Source: Maylandia zebra (Eukaryota > Chordata > Actinopteri > Cichliformes > Cichlidae). From it: a DNA stretch of 64,000 nucleotides. A program made the translations under genes and the position numbers. Positions 11,788 through 23,335 of this stretch are shown one piece after another; the first letter of the stretch is position 1; the number at the start of each line of letters is the position of its first letter. The stretch lies in assembly GCF_041146795.1 (NCBI RefSeq), contig NC_135176.1, positions 17,991,786 through 18,055,785 on the forward strand. Direction: 5' to 3'. The notes beneath the pieces were generated by a model. That model had not been told where the DNA came from. It saw only the letters and a program-made list of their open reading frames with translations, and ran no database searches.

Positions 11788-14685
11788 CGAGCAACCAACT
11801 GAATGCATGGGCACCGCTGTGAATAAGAGCTGCATTTTGATCACTTGTGACTTAACCTCTGCAGCATTAGTACGACATGACCCAACAGTTTGCATATATA
11901 AAATGCTGATGGCCCTCGCTGCCCCTTTTCTGCCCCCTATCTAATAAAGTCAGAAGCCTGTGACACAATTACTTAAAAATGGTACTCCAGACTATTTCAA
12001 CTCTTAATGTAACCTGCTTTGGGCCAGGTTTTTCTAGCTAGGCAAAAAGCCAGTCATCTGTAATGTTGAGAACGCAAACTTTAAGCTCGACATACCTCGC
12101 TGACTCATTAATTTAGCTTTGCAGTGCTCCCCTGTGGGCACTTCATGACACTCAGTTCTTGTTGTTCTACCCTCCACGACAACACTAATAGCTATAGAGA
12201 AAAAAGTGTACATGTGAGAGTACATTGGCATGATTTAGCCAACCCTAATTAGTGGTAATAAGGGTACTAAGTCATAACATCTGTCTTGTTCTTTATAATC
12301 TTTGCAGGCTGTTTTTTAAAAACATGTTGTGGCTTAAAGAGAACAGCAGGCTGACATTAACTAACAAAATGTCTGCAGCTCTTGTAGCTTTTGCACAATG
12401 GTTAGGCCCAGTGAGCTGCTTGGTTTAAATATATCAAAACCCTGATATTAGAAACTAGAATCCAAGACATGGCAGCTTTCCTCGGTTACAGCTCAGAAAT
12501 GCTGCTATTAACCAAAACAGTAATTTTCTCCAGACTCACGTCTTGGTCTATTTTCATGTCAGTTTTCTAGCCGTTAACATAAACTCACAAAAACAGCTAA
12601 CAACGCAGACATGTAAAAATATTTAATAGATGAAGCAGATTAATGTGAATGTAGGTACTTAGCCGAAGATCGTGAGTGCACAGACTCATTTTGCAGTCGT
12701 TTACTTTTCCCATTTCAATTCAATTCAATTTCCAGAGAACCATCAGAACATAAAGTCCCCTCAGGATAGCAAGATGGTAAATTGTTGCATCACATGTAAT
12801 AGGAAGCAATTTATAATTTGCTATGCTGTCCAAAGAAACATTGACTAAAGGAGCCAGTATTCAAAGAGTCATATAATGGGTTTCTCAACAACAAACCAAG
12901 CAATCTGAAGACGCTTCCTTTGACTCTATGTAACTCGGGTGGGCCATCTTTTATATACAATTATAATTTACATACATCTCATTATTTCCTTATAATTTTA
13001 GTTATTTAAAATAAAAATGAATCAAAATCAAACTTGCACATAGTCAGTCATACATCAGTAATGAAATCAGATCAGATGGCGGTTTAAATAATGCAATCAA
13101 GTTTCAGAGCGAGTGATAATGATTACCTTTGTGAGTCATATACAAAAACCACACCGCAAAAGCGTCAGTGTTAACACACACAGGTTAGATGTTCTAGCTT
13201 GATATTTCTCTGCAACTTTAGTGGCGGCTATGATAATCAGCAGAGGTGTTAGCTGCTCGCTGTTGTGCGTCGCTGTGGAGGAGTTTGTTTGTTAATTTTC
13301 TCAGACTCTCCCACATCTCATAATGAAATTTAGCTCCCTACTTGGGGATGTGATTACTTTGTGTCGTGCCCAAGTATCCGCCCCTTTCCGACTCGCCCGC
13401 TGGCATGCACTCACACTGTGCTTAATGATCTGGGTATGCTTCAGTTTGTCTCACACCTAAACTCCTCACACAAAGTCACTGTCGCTTTCAGTCCTAGACA
13501 GTGACATTCGTGATTCTCTGCATTTTCAGGTTTAATGGGGCCCTTTTGAATGTGATGACAGACCGTCCAATCACGTGGCTTATAGATTTGTCAACATGGC
13601 AAGGTAGCTGTCCCTGAGGAAGCTTTAGAGTTCCATACTTTAGAGCAGTTAGGGCATCACACCGCACTACTATGCCGATGTACAACCTCTTTAAGCAGCC
13701 CCCCCCCCCCAGAAAAAAAAAACAAACAAAAAAAACAGAGCATCACCGAAACGTCACATGCCATGGAGCAAGCAGCCCTCATGCATATCATGGGGCTTTC
13801 AGTTTTTGCAACCTTGCATCTGTGGCATCACCACACACTGAAGGAATGAGTGTATGATAATGATCTAACGATTCATCAGAGCAAAAGATTTCCAGATTAT
13901 ACCAAGGGAGACGTTGGAAAGACAAAAAAAATCCCAAAAGACTTTTGTACTCCAGTAATAACACTGATGTGGAGGTTTTGTATGAGTGGTGACACCTCTG
14001 CCGCTTAGGAGAATACTGGAGCCAGCCCAGTGCGCCCTCACTGGTGATATAAATGATGACGTCACTACTTGTGTGCACAATGACCACTGCAGCAACCATA
14101 ATGAGCCCTTAAGCGGTCATACAAAGGTGGCCATTATCTCAATAAGTCAGGTAAGCATGTTAGATCTCCAGAATAACTTACCATTGCAATGCACCCCACT
14201 AAGAATTAGACTCTTAATCACCTGATCACACTGAAAACTGGGTAAAAGCTTGACGGTGCTTGGATCAATCCAAATCTTTCTTCATAGCAAAGGCCTCTGG
14301 TGTATTCAGGATATGTTAACATAGCAAAAAACCCATGTGCACTTAGTAGTCGTGAAAATGTTACCTGATTTAATGACACACCAATGATCTTGGCCTTCAT
14401 TTTGCTCACTGTCACATCCACACTATGATGCTATCCTATTGACAAAATCTGTCCATAAAGAGAGATATGGACACCAGCTAAAGGCACATGAGGCACACTT
14501 CAAACCCATTGTGAGTTCACCTTAGGGCAGCAAATTACTGTGCTTTCAATTCAGGATATGCAGGCACATGCTGATAACTTGACTGGCAATTTGGACGTGT
14601 AATGTCAGGTCACACAAGCCTAGAGACCAGTCTGCAATCACCTGGCAACCACTGGTCATGAAGGAAAGAAAAATGGAGTATCCAC

Positions 14686-16128
14686 TAGGGCTGGGCCATA
14701 TTATACCGTTCACGGTAATACCGGTATAATGTTAGGCAACGATAGGAAAATGAAATATCGCGATAGAATGGGAGTAAAACGCGCATGCGCAGTGCCTTTG
14801 TTTTCATACGCACATGGCCGATTGTTGAGTGAAACAGATGAACCAGAATTGGTTTGTAAAAATGGTGCAACTTCCGTGATGTGGAACTGGTTTGGTGTTT
14901 GTCCGTCAGATACACGACAAAGCACATTTTTTTGCAGAACATGCAAGCGGCCGTTGTTATTGTCATATTTGTCGGACTAAGATGCTCTTAAATCTGGGAG
15001 TAATCTGGGTCCTAAACTCCGTATGCTTCAGGTCAAACAACACTGCAGCATCACTTAGAGTTAAAAACTGTCTAAATTCTTTCATCTTTAATAAAACGAT
15101 CAGCATTGCTGCTTTACCAGGTGTAACTATGAAGTTTAACTTCCAGGCATCCATGAAAACTAAAGTTATTACATTTAACGGAGTTAGACGTTAGCAGGAA
15201 GCTAGCGGAAGTTAGCTCGCTAGTTTCGCTAGTTACCTAAGCATGATATAGCATGTTCTGACTGAGAGATTTCTGAAAAAAATCAAACGTACAGTTCTGC
15301 TATCACTTCCAACATAAATGAAGACAGGAAACTAAACAGCAGTGACGTTTGTAGGGTTACTGAAGTTGAGCTAGCTGGTATATAATGATGTGCTACGTGA
15401 TCGCTAGCGACACAGCTATGTTAGCATAACATAAACAGTGAAGCTGGAGGACGAACACTAACACTTTTCCACTTATAAAAGTTAACGTGAAGGTTCTTCA
15501 TGGTTAGAGACAAATGCAATCGCATGGCAGGATGCTGTAAACGGACCAAACTTCAGTCAGGTGAACAACTGAGATAATCCATCCACAATATGAGGTTAGT
15601 CATTAATATACTGCAACAACATGGGAATAGAGAAGCTGCCAGAGAATTCAACATTAATGAATCAATGGTACAGAAGTGGAGGAAGCAAGAAGAATGAGTT
15701 TAATAAAGTTTGATTTATCTGACTGCTTTGTTTCGCTTAATGTGCCTTATAATCCCGTGCACCTTATGGTCCGAAAAATACATACTGCACACTGCAGTTT
15801 AATGTTGCAAAGCACCTCTTTTTAACTTCAGTGGATATTATACATGGTTATGCTCAGGATATGTCAGCCCATTTCTACTGGAAATGCCTTTTGGTTAAAC
15901 TTTCAGCAAGGAATTTGCATTTGCACTGTTACATTTTTATAAAGCTTTAATGTACATAAAAACCAGCTTCTTGTTTAAGTGAAAATAAATGGAAGGTTGT
16001 CTTTTTGCGCTAGTAATGTTGTGGAGTTGTATTTTGTCTCGCATCAATTATATCGTCGGTTATATCGTTATCGCAAATTTTCAAATATATATCGTGATAA
16101 ATATTTTTGGCCATATCGCCCTGCTCTA
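14686..16128. mobile_element. hAT-like DNA transposon with perfect 8-bp target duplication
   Basis: Left end TAGGGCTGGGCCATATTATA and right end (inverted) TAGAGCAGGGCGATATGGCC form imperfect terminal inverted repeats. The element is flanked by GTATCCAC at 14678-14685 and again at 16129-16136, the 8-bp duplication expected for the hAT superfamily. 1443 bp, no intact transposase. It contains a pogo-like coding scrap at 15614-15697 and a CACCTTATGGTCCGAAAAATAC sequence near 15760, so it has acquired other transposon DNA. Confidence 0.9.
15614..15697 (+). pseudogene. Remnant of a pogo/CENP-B-type transposase helix-turn-helix
   Basis: In one frame, 27 codons to a TGA read GNREAAREFNINESMVQKWR and flanking residues, the recognisable psq/CENP-B-like N-terminal DNA-binding helix pattern (NRxAAREFxINExxVxKWRKQ) of pogo/Tigger-type transposases common in fish. 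No upstream or downstream continuation is visible. It is a fossil fragment inside the hAT-like element. Confidence 0.6.
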
Positions 16129-16667
16129 GTATCCACAACTGGTGAAAACCACCATGCTGCTTTGGTTCCTAGCTGATTCTGCTGTCACTCGTAGTATGCA
16201 CAGAACACGCCAGCTTGTCTGCAAACACTCGCCAGCTACTCCTCCAGTAGCAGTGATAATGTGAAAACTGCCAAAACTGAGACAGTTTGCCTTCAAAGTA
16301 CAAACCAGGCCTTTGCAAAACTTGCTGACTGTCGTGCTGAAACAAGTTTTACTCTGAAGGCAAATGCAGTTTTCTTCACACTTTTTCCAAGTTTACTACT
16401 GCTCGGCTAGCACGTTTGCAGAGATTTTTGGTGCAGCAAAAATCTCTTCTTTGTAACCAATTTCACCCAATAACCACCAGCAACATCCAGGAATTACTCA
16501 CCAAGCACCAATATGACAGACAGCTGTCAAGCAATGTGCATGACATGGTGTTACAAACTGCTATATGACTGCAGAAACCCAGACTACGGTTGGGTATTCT
16601 GAAAAAAGGGATCATATCCCAGTCTTAGTTTCTGCAATCCTGTGGTTATGCGTGCATATAGATCTCT

Positions 16668-16760
16668 ATTCAATTCAATGTTATTTATATAGCAACAAAT
16701 TACAACAACAGGTACTTTATATTGTAAAGTAAAGATCCTACAATAATATCTATTAATACC
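16668..16760. repeat. Second, truncated copy of the 4612-4800 repeat
   Basis: TTCAATTCAATGTTATTTATATAGC, then ACAAATTACAACAACAGGTA, TATTGTAAAGTAAAGATCC and TACAATAATA follow the same consensus as the 4612 repeat. This copy retains the middle part lost there. Confidence 0.6.
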
Positions 16761-16855
16761 TCTGCAATATCTCTCTGTAAAAAGGCATCACGTCTGCTCA
16801 AAAGTAAAAACTTATTTCACAAACCCCAGTATCCTACTTGGAGCTTTCAAAATAT

Positions 16856-17165
16856 AACCTTTCAATATAATTCGAAGGTTGGTGATTCGATCCCTGGCTG
16901 CTCCAGCCTGCATGCCAAAGTATCCTTGAGCAAGCTACTGAACCACAAGTTGCTCTCTCATGCGTTCATTGGAGTGTGAATGTGTCAAAGTGTTAGACAG
17001 AAAGCATTTAAGCTTAGTAAAAAACAACAACAACAACAACAAAAAAACGCTCATATAAATGAGTGTGAATGGGTGAATGAGGAAAGTTGTACAAAGTACT
17101 TTGAGTGCTCAAGTAGAAAAGAAAAGCACCATAGAAGAACCAGTCCATTTACCATAACAGATAAG
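16856..17165 (+). repeat. tRNA-type SINE-like repeat
   Basis: GGTTGGTGATTCGATCCCTGG resembles a B box with its GTTCGATCC-like core, followed by GCCAAAGTATCCTTGAGCAAG, CATGCGTTCATTGGAGTGTGAA, GTGTGAATGGGTGAATGAGG and the tail CACCATAGAAGAACCAGTCCATTTACCAT. This layout is typical of an abundant teleost SINE. Interrupted by a (CAA)n tract at 17027-17047. Confidence 0.65.
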
Positions 17166-18719
17166 TACCTTTTAGTGGGGAAATCTGTACGATTCCTTTG
17201 GGAAAGTGCACAAAATGCCAAACCGAGATCCTCCTCATCCAACTGCTCACTTCAGCTTCCCTGACAGGCATTTGTTAGGCTGCCCGATCCACAGTTCAGA
17301 CCAGGCAGCATGAAATTTAGCCAAATGTTTTTTGTTTTACTTGGCTCTAATATTATCTCCTTCTGCTCCTTAAGAAAAAAAATGTAGTTGTTTTATTCAA
17401 TACAACTACATAACAAAATACAATTAAAAAAACAAAACACTGCACATATGCAGCTATTAGAAGCCCTGAAAAATGAACAGATTATTTTCTTCTCTCACAA
17501 CTGAACTGTTTGTTCCTTCAATTTCAGCTACTTTTAACCCCGAAAGAAAAACTGATTTATGAAGCGGCCTCGGTCAGTGGGTCTGCCGTCTGACAAAAGC
17601 GCTTGATTTAGAGACCAGACTCCAAAACCTAGTTATGAATCACAACCAAACAGTTTTCTGTAGCTGTAGTTGAGCTTTTACAAAAACACACAGACACACA
17701 CACAGGACATTGGCAAGCTGCCAGATTGCTTGATTCTGACCTTCTTTTCCACCCACAGCTGCTGCCAAATTTGAGTCCATCCCTCTCTCATTCTGCCACA
17801 CTGATACACAGTTGAGCTCTGGCAGCCAATCACAGCAGATTATTTCTCAACCTAGGGAGGCTGCGTGGGTACCATCCACCAGGGAACCAGCACTAAATAA
17901 TCACAAAGGAGCAAGCTGTCCCATACACAACCTCCTGAACATGAGCTACTTTCAGCTTATTACTGGTTTATCACAGTAAAAACACATTTATCCCCCCCAC
18001 CGAAAGCCTTTCCTGCCCCCCATTAGTTGCTTATGCTCTTCCCACTTTTGTCTTTTAAAGGCAGCTGCCAGCAGAAATGTGAGAACTTTCCATTCTTCGA
18101 ACCTAATTCGAACTCTGACAGAGACATCCTTGATTTTAACCCCCCTCCCATTTGGGTGATCACAGGGATGAGGGTGAATGTCAGCAAACAGAGAGGGAAC
18201 CGGACACCGGCCAGCTTTAAGGGCGAACTCGTCAACCTCCGCACGGGCACTCTCACAAAAACAAAGCGATGGAAACTGGCTGAAGAAGGGAAACGCTTTC
18301 AAAGAGTTGAGCTTTTCCTCAGATTAAATGAAATGGACAAGTGAAGGCTGAATCACATCTCTACGGGTATTAGGCAGCACACACATCATTACTCCTCTGT
18401 ATCCATTCACCACAAGGCAACCATCAAAGAGAAACAAACTGAAAATCTTGGTTTTGAAGAGGAAGAGCTTGACTAAACATAACTGAGCTCAGTTTACAAT
18501 TCAGTTAATGCTTAAAGGAGCACAGCCTGCATTTGATTTTTTAAATAGGGCCAAATTATCTCTTGAAGAAGTGCAAAGCAGCTCCTGATAAATGAGTTCT
18601 GCCTGTAGCATTATTTTATTTGCAATTCGCACAAAGAATGAATACATTAAAATCCTATTTGGGATTTTAAATTGTGTTATTTTTAAGAGGATTTTTTTAA
18701 ATTTATTTATTTTGTTTGT

Positions 18720-18748
18720 GTTTGTGTTTGTGTGTGTGTGTGTGTGTA
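18720..18748. repeat. (TG)n microsatellite
   Basis: TTTGTGTTTGTGTTTG passes into an uninterrupted TG run in pds5b intron 1. Confidence 0.9.
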
Positions 18749-19867
18749 GAGAAATCCATATGAAACAAATATCTAACCCAGCGTTTCATGGCCATGTAAT
18801 CAGATATTTTAGACTGCTTACAATCTTTAATCCGCTCATCAAAACGCAATGCTGATGATGAAGCGATTTAAAAACAATAGCAATAATAAAATTAAAAACA
18901 TATACAGAGATTAGATTTTTCATATACATATATAGACTGATAGCGGTGACATCAGATGCCCTACAGCTCTCTGGAAGCGACTTAGCTGCAAAAATAAATA
19001 TGTCCTATTTGATCACACGCTACTTTTTCACCCCCAAAGCTTCTATTTGTGTTCATATTTTCATTGTTGCGCAAACTCGTTAAGTAAAAGTCTTTAAAAT
19101 CTCGAGAAGCCTTAAATACACAATTACCGCTAGAGGATCAGGTCTCTGCAATTTAAAGAAACAAAAAAAAAAGTAATGCGCCTTTCACTAAAAGCCCGCA
19201 ATAATGAGCGTCACAACGAAAATACTACGAGATCACTACCAGAGTTAGGCTAATAATTTATTCTCAAGGCCGATTTCACGTGGGTGAGTTTATTACACAG
19301 TCGGGAAGCTGTTCGTGAATAGAGGGTATTGTTATTGGTACAGCAGCGTGTTCAGGCCAGGCTGCCTTATTGCTGTTATGTTGACTGTGGCTAATCCATC
19401 TAGCTGCTGTTAGCTCGCTAGTATCCACGCTAAAAACTAGCGTGCCGAGCTAGCGTTAGCAGCAGAGCAATCTCAGTGACAGAGGGCGGACTGAGAGTAA
19501 CGCTGCACCGAACAAAACACACCGGCTAACTACCGTTATATCCATATCAATATCCCGAGCCCGCTCACACAACCAACCCGACCCCCACTGTCTGTTCGTG
19601 CTGCGGGGAGCCCAGTCAGCAGACTACTATTTTACTAGCTAACCATTTTTTTGTTCCGCCGCAGGACCAGGTCAACCAGCGCTGTGAATCGGACAAGGCT
19701 GCCGAGAACACAGGCAAGCGAGGCGGGCTCTGCTCCGCCTTTTTTAGCGCTGGAAACCCGGGAGCTCCGCGGATACATCCTGGATCACATCGACTCTGTG
19801 GCAACGACGTCCGAAAATATCGCTGCTTTTCAATCAAAACGATTCGCTTCGTTGTGCATTTTCTTAC

Positions 19868-19941
19868 CTGTTACGGTGAATTGTGATAAATCGTGTCCTC
19901 CTCTGCAGCTCTCTTCCCCCTCCTAGCTCCAAAATGGCGCC
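19868..19941 (-). other. pds5b: Probable non-coding first exon (5'UTR) of pds5b
   Basis: The pds5b start exon has an acceptor at 8909-8910 and 20 nt of leader (8889-8908), so at least one upstream UTR exon is required. On the minus strand a strong donor (ACAG then GTAAGAAA) ends an exon at 19868 in a GC-rich stretch beginning near AAAATGGCGCC (19931-19941). The 5' limit is approximate. Splicing to 8908 is inferred from donor quality, position and promoter context. Confidence 0.6.
19931..19941 (+). promoter_or_regulatory. YY1-like core promoter motif at the pds5b start region
   Basis: AAAATGGCGCC is close to the YY1 consensus (AANATGGCGGC), which is common just at or downstream of start sites of TATA-less CpG promoters. 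It sits at the upstream edge of the proposed pds5b exon 1, and no TATA box is seen nearby. The surrounding 19300-19990 is relatively CpG-rich compared with the AT-rich flanks. Confidence 0.5.
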
Positions 19942-21277
19942 AATATGTATAGATTCAGTGCCCGTGGGTAAAAACCATCGATGGGTGGGTAGCGCCACCT
20001 ATAGGGCGAGTTCGGGTACTTCTGCTGAGCCCTTCACGTGACGCGCAGAGCGTCTTTTTCAGTTTTTGTTCGTAAAAATTTCCAAAAAGATTTCGAGTAT
20101 TCAAACACATATAAAATAAAGTTCCTGTAATATATCTAACAGTCCTCGTGAAGCGCACTTTAAAGATAAAAGCAGGTAATTTGCAATAAAAAAAAACCCA
20201 CACTAAATTAATTTAGAGTGGATTTTATTTAGCACAGGCCTATAAAATACACGAACCCTGCCAAATAAAACATTAGTCTTCTTAAACAGAGATTACATTT
20301 AATCCCACAGTTTTAAAAATAGAGTTTTAAACATCCAAACGATAATGTTTTGACACTATTCTTTAAGGCATTGTTGTCTGTTTTGCATATCAAACGGAAA
20401 ACCCAGGATTCCGACAGAGCCTGAACTCACCACCAACCCATGATTCAACTAAAGGGGTTTGTGCGTGAAAATGATCGCATGAATATGACAGTAATGGTGC
20501 ATTTACGTTAATCCTGTGTAAACTGGAATTACAAATATAAATAGTTGCTGCTGAATGGCCCTTCTGGCGTTTTAAGTGCACCCCTACTGTTAGAATATAT
20601 ACCATATAAAGTCATTTATTCACACAGACATTTTAAAAATAAAAATCGCATTTATGGGACAATGCCCATGGGTATTTATTTCTCAATTTCCTTTGTTTGC
20701 TAACCTACTCATTCACATTTTTAATACGTCTAACACATTTTTGGCTTTCAAATGATAGATTTTCTGACTTCAGTGGCTTTACTAAAAAAGCAATATTACT
20801 GAAGTTATACAACCTTCTTGCCAAGCTAGTTCACATAACGTCCAACTAAAAATAAATAAATAAATAAAGATGTAACTGCATGCCTCATTAATCTCCTGCT
20901 TGCTTTGTCTTTCTCCGATGGGTCTCTGGCCAACATGAGCCAGCCCATAGAGGGAGCTCCAATATAACATTTCGGATTTGGATCGTTCAAATAAAGCATC
21001 GCGCTTGCTGCAGAAGTGGATTGGGCACAGAGTCTTGTTTCAGCAGAGATTTTCTGTAGTTTTTTGATAAAAACAATTTTAATTTAACTTAAATTTTAAA
21101 GATGGCCCCAAAAATGTACCACTACACTTTCAAATGCATAGCCAGCCATTCTTGCTGTAGTCAACAGAGCCTTATTATTAATAAATAATAGAGGGCACCG
21201 TATCTCTACCTATATTCGAGCCTGCACGCCGCTGTTCTCAATTAACCAATCAGTGCCTAGAGAAGGTACGCGTAGGC
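19942..21277. promoter_or_regulatory. Divergent pds5b/zar1l intergenic region
   Basis: About 1.3 kb separates the inferred pds5b start region from the zar1l TATA box. No open frame with vertebrate homology that I recognise; a short (AAAT)n occurs near 20849. In human the BRCA2 and N4BP2L1/L2 genes occupy the corresponding interval. Confidence 0.6.
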
Positions 21278-21284
21278 TATAAAT
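21246..21284 (+). promoter_or_regulatory. zar1l: zar1l core promoter: CCAAT box and TATA box
   Basis: CCAAT at 21246-21250 lies 28 bp upstream of TATAAAT at 21278-21284. A start site ~30 bp further (about 21305-21312) would leave a very short leader before the ATG at 21324. A TATA-type promoter fits a germline-restricted gene. This is sequence inference only. Confidence 0.65.
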
Positions 21285-21323
21285 CTCACGAGCACGAAGT
21301 TGGACTGGTTTCATGGCTCCAGG

Positions 21324-23132
21324 ATGGAGGGGTTCCTGTCCACGTTTCCACCATACAATGTATATGGTAACCCTGTCTGCGCTTCCCCGGCTCAGGTCGG
21401 CAACTGGGGCAAGAGAGATGGTCGCTTCATGAACCCCCAGAGCCTCAACTACCTGGAGCTCTACAAGACCCTCCTGTCCCAGGTCAACCCCAGTTTACCC
21501 CCTCAGCTCAAGAAGGCGAACACCAAAGAGTGCGGCGTGCAAGTGAACGCCAGGGTGGATAAAATTGTCCAGTGCTCTCTGGGCCCCAAAACGCTGTTTT
21601 TCGATGAATTTCCCACTCCCTGCAAGCTCCCCATGAGCCCCGATGCGTCCACACCGGAGGAGAAGGCGCAGTGCCACACGCCGCCAATGAGCAACCTGCG
21701 CTTCCTGAGGCCCGTGTCCATCTATTCGCCGGTGTTTGACCGCAGGCTCTTCCTAAAGAAACTCGAAGACTGCGCTGGTGAAGGAGAAGGTGAAGCCGCC
21801 GCCGAGCAGGCCACGTCCGAGGCCGATGGGGATCAAAGTGGCGAGGAAGCCCCAGAAGACTCCAAGACAGCTTTCCACCGGTCTCCAAAGGGATCCAACT
21901 TTCAGGTGGATGCGTGTGGGGAAATGGCAATGAGCACTGTCTTTAGCTTTCCAATCCACGATGTAACTCAGAAAAGTCCCTCAGTCATCTATGGTTCAAG
22001 CCCTCAAACTATAGCCTAATTAGTATGACTGTCATTTAAAACCTATTATCCATCCGAAAATATAGATTCTTTTAGTTAATTGGCAAATGTCATCGTAGGC
22101 TCATTTAAATTTGTTCTGATTTTAACTCGGTACTTTTTTTTACACTAAAAAACATCTAACGAAACTCGATTTATTTAAGATTTAAGAAGTGTAAAAGATC
22201 ATAACGTGTTCAAAAATACAAAGAAATAAAGGGCAGTATAAGATACTAATTGCCCAGACTGTTCTGTATTTAGAAAAGATAAAAAAATGTTTTTAAATTG
22301 AAAAACTATCTTGTTTATTAACTACTTTGTAGTATGAATGGTAACGGGGTAGAGCCATTATTAATGGGAAACTCAAAACATATCACGATAGTTAAGTTCA
22401 AAATCTATGCACTCACTCACATTCTCCATAAAAGTATCATCAGAATGTTTACAGTCAGTGCAGCCCACAGGGAAAAACCCAGCTGTGGTAAAAAAAAGAT
22501 TTTGTACAAATTTTATTTATCTTTGTTTTTTCCAGTTCCTGGAGCAGAGGTACGGGTTTTTCCACTGCAAAAAGTGCAACATCCGGTGGGAGAGTGCTTA
22601 TGTATGGTGCATCTCTGGAACGAGTAAGGTTAGTGGTAACGAGCATTGCACAAACAAATGCCTGCTGAGCTAAAATAGAGCGACTGCTTTGGCAGGTGTA
22701 CTACAAGCAGCTCTGCCGGAAGTGCCAAGTGGGGTTTAACCCCTACAGAGTGGAATCTATCCTGTGCAAGGTACGTGAACTTGTTTTTGAGGAACTTTCG
22801 CAAGATGATTTGTTCACTTGGACTTAAAGTGGAGTCGCAGGGTCAGTCAGATTCTGTGTGGGGCATTTAAATAAACTGGATCACATTTCTAAGGCACTAT
22901 CCGTCTCAGTAAGGCATTCCTTCTGTAGGGATGAGAAAAGCCTGTGCTGTTTCTTATGCTGGTGATGTTCTTTTACACCCCCTGTCAGGGTTGCTCTCAG
23001 ACTTGCTGCATCTGTGAGAAGAAGCAGAGGCACATTAACATGAAGAAGCCTCACCGTCAGGACCTGTGCTGTCGCTGCAAGGGAATGAAGCTGTCCTGTG
23101 ACGCCACCTACAGCTTCAAATACATCGTCTAA
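21324..23132 (+). CDS. zar1l: Zygote arrest 1-like protein (4 exons, 297 aa)
   Basis: ZAR1-family proteins are oocyte RNA-binding factors that bind 3'UTR translational-control elements of maternal mRNAs. Exons: 21324-21905, 22536-22628, 22696-22770, 22989-23132, all GT-AG and phase 0, giving 194+31+25+47 residues. The start is ATG at 21324 (MEGFLSTFPPYNVYGNP), downstream of the TATA box; the in-frame codons upstream begin with TTG, not ATG. Residues ~65-91 hold NTKECGVQVNARVDKIVQCS, the conserved ZAR1L motif; residues ~150-180 are acidic. Residues 195-297 form the cysteine-rich 3CxxC-type zinc finger: CKKC, WESAYVWC, CRKC, NPYRVESILC, PHRQDLCCRCKG, ending SFKYIV. ZAR1L is favoured over ZAR1 by the N-terminal motif and by its place between fry and pds5b. 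Confidence 0.96.
21906..22535 (+). other. zar1l: zar1l intron 1
   Basis: Donor CAG/GTGGAT at 21906 and acceptor TTTTCCAG ending at 22535. The exon-1 frame stays open to a stop at 22017-22019, so an unspliced transcript would encode a 232-residue form lacking the zinc finger. No repeats seen. Confidence 0.85.
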
Positions 23133-23329
23133 GTTGCCCGCCGTGAAAGCCTGAGGTTACACCAATAAGGCTGATGTGTAAAGTCATGCCACAAAGAGAA
23201 GCTGCCACCGCCCCCAGTAGCAAACTTGAAGAGTCACTCCAATCGCTGCCCTGGTTTGAGCCAACTTTAAAAATTCATTCCCCCTCACTGATCCTGGTAC
23301 CTAACATGAAAACTATTTTTGTATGAAGA

Positions 23330-23335
23330 AATAAA
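23330..23335 (+). terminator. zar1l: zar1l polyadenylation signal
   Basis: AATAAA lies 198 nt after the stop codon, followed by ACACTGCACC. The 3'UTR is therefore short, about 220 nt. Confidence 0.8.

Larger units (their letters stand above)
8909..19867. other. pds5b: pds5b intron 1 (inferred), transposon-rich
   Basis: About 11 kb between the inferred 5'UTR exon and the coding start exon. Contains two hAT-like elements (10204-11787 with a nested element, 14686-16128), a SINE-like repeat at 16856-17165, a second copy of the 4612-type repeat at 16668, homopolymer runs near 9018-9048 and 9936-9948, and a (TG)n at 18720-18748. Apart from these I find no conserved exon or RNA gene. Confidence 0.6.

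Noticed and set aside
14685..15194. Frames of 80-100 codons on both strands
   Set aside because: They lie inside the hAT-like element and show no transposase motifs; chance frames.
8909..19867. Hidden brca2 or n4bp2l gene inside the region between pds5b and zar1l
   Set aside because: No long exon and no recognisable peptide in six frames. BRCA2 would show a multi-kilobase exon 11, and the longest frames here are about 100 codons.
21300..21323. Longer zar1l start eight codons upstream
   Set aside because: The first codon there is TTG, and it lies at or upstream of the start site predicted from the TATA box. ATG at 21324 gives the family-like MEGF start.
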